The notes below the pieces were generated by a model that made no database searches, had not been told where the DNA came from, and saw nothing but the letters and a program-made list of their open reading frames with translations. This document shows positions 7,001 to 8,474 of a stretch of DNA of 8,474 bases, piece by piece. Within the stretch, counting starts at the first letter, position 1; every line of letters begins with the position of its first letter. This DNA comes from Acidobacteriota bacterium (GTDB lineage: Bacteria; Acidobacteriota; Terriglobia; Bryobacterales; Bryobacteraceae). The translations under genes and the position numbers were made by a program. The stretch is taken from the NCBI GenBank assembly GCA_018268875.1, contig JAFDVT010000335.1:1-8474 (forward strand), in the 5' to 3' direction.

Positions 7001-7101
7001 GCCACGCCGCGGGTTCTTCTACCAATGCCGCGGACGTCGCGGCGACTGTGTCAGTGGCGCGCGCGGTGCTGAATCTTCACGAGGTCATTACGAGGAATTA
7101 A
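4036..7101 (+). CDS. Secreted PSCyt1/DUF1549/DUF1553 cytochrome-like protein
   Basis: A 1021-residue exported protein of the planctomycete-type cytochrome family. Domains seen in order: signal peptide (about residues 1-18, ending SFAA); PSCyt1 (about 20-95) with heme-c motif C33-FR-C36-H37 and a later MPP (90-92) that may give an axial Met; DUF1549 (about 138-342) with LLRRVYLDLTGLPPTPEE, PFDQFTREQLAGDLLPN and a second heme-type motif C316-AE-C319-H320 in CAECHDHKFDP; a short helical stretch (about 366-395); a beta-rich, discoidin-like middle region (about 425-600) with WNAIDGKPGTGWG and GRFRLAL; and DUF1553 (about 700-1020) with FGSQGELPTHPELLDWLA, FDGPSREECTLNRSTSNTPIQSLVLLND and a terminal LNLHEVITRN. 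The length is normal for the family. It should act outside the cytoplasm after cytochrome c maturation; the substrate is unknown. The ATG follows GGGGTAGGACC. It begins 48 bases after the prepilin peptidase, so a shared transcript is possible but not shown. Confidence 0.93.
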   Translation: MHRLAPVALISAVSSFAAVSFNRDIKPIMADTCFRCHGPDKSSRMANLRLDLRDEAIKPNRRGAIPIVPGDPDKSLIIQRIFAEKPGLLMPPVSAHKTLTAAQKGKIRQWVAEGANYEGHWAYQRVGEIEVPKVAGARTPIDAFVRAALAAKGLTLSAEAEPRTLLRRVYLDLTGLPPTPEEVDAYLKDRNYEKAVDRLMASDRYAERQAVPWLDAVRYADTCGFHSDNAFPAWPYRDYILKSIKANKPFDQFTREQLAGDLLPNATVDSRVGSAFNRMARTSAEGGLQPAEYLAKYGADRVRTVAGIWMGATLGCAECHDHKFDPLLQKDFYAMKAFFADVKETGLVPDQGPQAWGEQLALPNAAQKVAWDKLTAEVATAESALADKRKAVNASEWETALRGAVKDWVVQVPVAVSTRNGAVLKYFSTEPVLSVYETGGSVVSDTKPGNGLIVAEGPNPDNETYTVTLKPGAGTWYSLGFEVTSDDRLPGVRLARGSDRLVVTEVEVAVNGRKVEPAAARSSIPYWDQGLTPWNAIDGKPGTGWGVATYRTQRANFLAIDFAKPLVTAAGTPVVVTIRHDSPFRRAVTGRFRLALAPSPNAQPASERSGLMTIAALPKKFDGTAVPDMTHPQLAPLALRLSRLESEKANLRNQIPHVVTTVAASEPMVTRVLGRGNFMDESGEIVEPAVPVFLGKIKLPEGQKRATRLDLANWLVSRDNPLTARVYVNRKWRQFFGNGLSKTLEDFGSQGELPTHPELLDWLAGDFMKDWDMKRVVRQIVLSDAYRQSSIATPEMVEKDPDNRFLARQSRHRVDSESVRDVVLSVSGLLAADKFGGPSVKPYQPEGYLAALNFPKRDYSESHGEDLYRRGVYTFWQRTFLHPEMAAFDGPSREECTLNRSTSNTPIQSLVLLNDKTYVEAARVFGERLAATGGADIGKRIDVAFARAVARPPTAREKELLTKLYEAELARFRKSPADAKALLSVGEMSHAAGSSTNAADVAATVSVARAVLNLHEVITRN

Positions 7102-7105
7102 AGAT

Positions 7106-8474
7106 ATGCATATCGGACGTAGAGCTTTTCTTTCCCGTACGGCCGCCGCCGGTGGACTCGGGTTCGCGGCGCTGCAAAGCCTGCTGCAGGCCGGGACCTC
7201 GGGCGTGGTGAGTCCGCTGCACTTTGCACCGAAGGCCAAGCGCGTGATTTTCCTCTATCAGGCCGGTGGACCGTCGCACCTTGAAACGTTCGACCACAAG
7301 CCGAAGCTTCGCGAAATGCATGCGAAGGCGATGCCGGAATCGTTCACCAAGGGCCAGCAGATCGCGCAATTGCAGGGCAAGCCGCTCATCTGTTTTGGAC
7401 CGCAGTTCGGGTTCCGCCGCTTTGGCAAGGGCGAAGCCGAGATGTGCGAACTGTTTCCGCGCATCGGCGGGATCATGGACAAGGTGACGGTGATCAAGTC
7501 CATGTGGACGGAGCAGATCAACCACGACACGGCGCACGCGATCATGAACGCGGGCAACATCCTGCCGGGGCGGCCGAGCATGGGTTCGTGGGTGACGTAC
7601 GGGTTGGGCGCGGAGAGTTCGAACCTGCCGGGGTTTGTGGTGCTGATGTCGTCGGGGCGCGGCGGACAGATGCAGCCGATCGCGGCGCGGCAGTGGAGCG
7701 CGGGGTTCCTGCCCGGGAAGTACCAGGGCGTGAAGTTGAACTCGAATGGCGACCCGGTGCTGTACATTCAGAATCCGAAGGGCGTCACGACCGAGGCGCA
7801 GAAGCGGACCATCGACACGGTGAATGCGCTGAACCAGGCGCAGTACGACCAACTGCACGATCCGGAGATTCAGACTCGCATTTCGCAGTACGAACTGGCG
7901 TTCGCGATGCAGGCGAGCGTGCCGGATCTGGTGGACATGTCGAAGGAGCCACAGAGCGCGCTGGATGCCTACGGCGCGGTTCCCGGGGACGGAAGTTTTG
8001 CGTCCAATTGCTTGCTCGCCAGGCGGCTTGCCGAGCGCGGCGTGCGGTTCATTCAGCTGTACCATCGCGACTGGGATCATCACGCCGGGATCCCGCAGAA
8101 CATGCCGTTGAAGGCCGAGGAAGTGGACCGTCCGACGGCGGCGCTGATCAACGACCTGGAGCAGCGCGGGATGCTGGACGACACGCTGGTGATCTGGGGA
8201 GGCGAGTTCGGGCGGACGCCGATGTCGCAAGGCGGCAACGGTCGCGACCACCATATCAAAGGGTTCAGCTTTATGCTGGCAGGCGGCGGCGTGAAGCGCG
8301 GACTGGTGTACGGGTCGACGGATGAGCTGGGGTACGCGGCGGTGGAGAATCCGGTGAGCGTACACGATTTTCATGCGACGATGCTGCATCTGATGGGAAT
8401 CGATCATTTGCGGTTCACGCAGAAGTTCCAGGGGTTGGACGCGAGGTTGACGAATGTGTCGGGCGAGGTCGTGA
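7106..8474 (+). CDS. DUF1501 protein, Tat-exported, cut at right edge
   Basis: The first 456 residues of a DUF1501 protein, a family with an alkaline phosphatase/sulfatase-like fold. The frame is open from the ATG at 7106 to the window end with no stop. The last residues (VSGEVV) match the usual family C-terminus, so probably only a handful of residues are missing. Seen: a twin-arginine signal (RRAFLSRTAAAGG, residues 5-17, then a hydrophobic stretch), VIFLYQAGGPSHLETFDHKP (47-66), HDTAHAIMNAGNILPGRPSMGSW (140-162), WDHH (323-326), GGEFGRTP (365-372), GRDHH (379-383) and the HDFHATMLHLMGIDH block (420-434). The Asp/His-rich motifs are the likely metal-binding site. It starts 4 bases after the cytochrome stop, with AGGA nine bases upstream, so the two are surely co-transcribed. 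This pairing recurs widely, implying a joint extracytoplasmic role, perhaps on a sulfated or phosphorylated polymer; that role is not established. Confidence 0.93.
   Translation, partial: MHIGRRAFLSRTAAAGGLGFAALQSLLQAGTSGVVSPLHFAPKAKRVIFLYQAGGPSHLETFDHKPKLREMHAKAMPESFTKGQQIAQLQGKPLICFGPQFGFRRFGKGEAEMCELFPRIGGIMDKVTVIKSMWTEQINHDTAHAIMNAGNILPGRPSMGSWVTYGLGAESSNLPGFVVLMSSGRGGQMQPIAARQWSAGFLPGKYQGVKLNSNGDPVLYIQNPKGVTTEAQKRTIDTVNALNQAQYDQLHDPEIQTRISQYELAFAMQASVPDLVDMSKEPQSALDAYGAVPGDGSFASNCLLARRLAERGVRFIQLYHRDWDHHAGIPQNMPLKAEEVDRPTAALINDLEQRGMLDDTLVIWGGEFGRTPMSQGGNGRDHHIKGFSFMLAGGGVKRGLVYGSTDELGYAAVENPVSVHDFHATMLHLMGIDHLRFTQKFQGLDARLTNVSGEVV

Noticed and set aside
7088..8407. A 439-residue open frame on the minus strand opposite the DUF1501 gene
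   Set aside because: The plus-strand frame 7106-8474 carries a Tat signal and all DUF1501 motifs; the minus frame shows Arg/His-rich shadow composition only.
1..8474. Search for a defence system, toxin-antitoxin pair, transposon ends, tRNA or CRISPR array
   Set aside because: Coding density is near complete with recognised housekeeping and envelope families; the only gaps (1141-1223 and 3988-4035) are too short and hold no such element.

Overview
The window is GC-rich, tightly packed chromosomal DNA that reads as an acidobacterium, probably of the Solibacter/Bryobacterales type. This is an inference. It rests on the coupled DUF1549/DUF1553 cytochrome and DUF1501 gene pair, which is typical of Acidobacteria, Planctomycetes and Verrucomicrobia, on the Gram-negative envelope genes beside it, and on the GCG/CTG/GTG-rich codon use. 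No marker gene is present that would fix the taxon. I see no rRNA, tRNA, CRISPR array, insertion sequence or phage gene.

Layout from left to right. (1) Positions 2-571 hold the 3' part of a membrane metalloprotease of the site-2 protease type (M50); its HExxH half lies outside the window. (2) On the minus strand, 565-1140 encodes a small NADP-binding oxidoreductase of the F420-reductase-like family. Its stop codon overlaps the protease stop by 7 bases, tail to tail. (3) An 83-base divergent promoter region, 1141-1223, carries an operator-like inverted repeat. (4) On the plus strand, 1224-3987 is a block of four genes joined by ATGA overlaps or zero spacing: an HxlR-family regulator with an N-terminal cysteine, a WaaE-like family 2 glycosyltransferase, a compact GT-B glycosyltransferase, and a type IV prepilin peptidase. 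(5) After a 48-base gap, 4036-7101 encodes a 1021-residue secreted c-type-cytochrome-like protein (PSCyt1, DUF1549 and DUF1553). Four bases later a Tat-exported DUF1501 protein runs off the right edge, missing only a few C-terminal residues by comparison with the family.

How the genes may work together. The HxlR regulator probably controls the divergent oxidoreductase, and itself, from the shared intergenic region, as is common for this pair. It is also translationally coupled to the glycosyltransferase and prepilin peptidase genes, so a redox or electrophile signal could reach cell-surface (lipopolysaccharide core and pilus or secretion) functions. The cytochrome and DUF1501 genes form a separate, recurrent two-gene module. 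It acts outside the cytoplasm and its biochemical function is not established.

The most interesting signal is an exact 14-base repeat. The inverted-repeat core in the HxlR divergent promoter recurs inside the prepilin peptidase reading frame, where it sits in an even longer palindrome. This looks like a second binding site for the same regulator. Otherwise the window holds recognisable families, and I found no clearly new multi-gene system.
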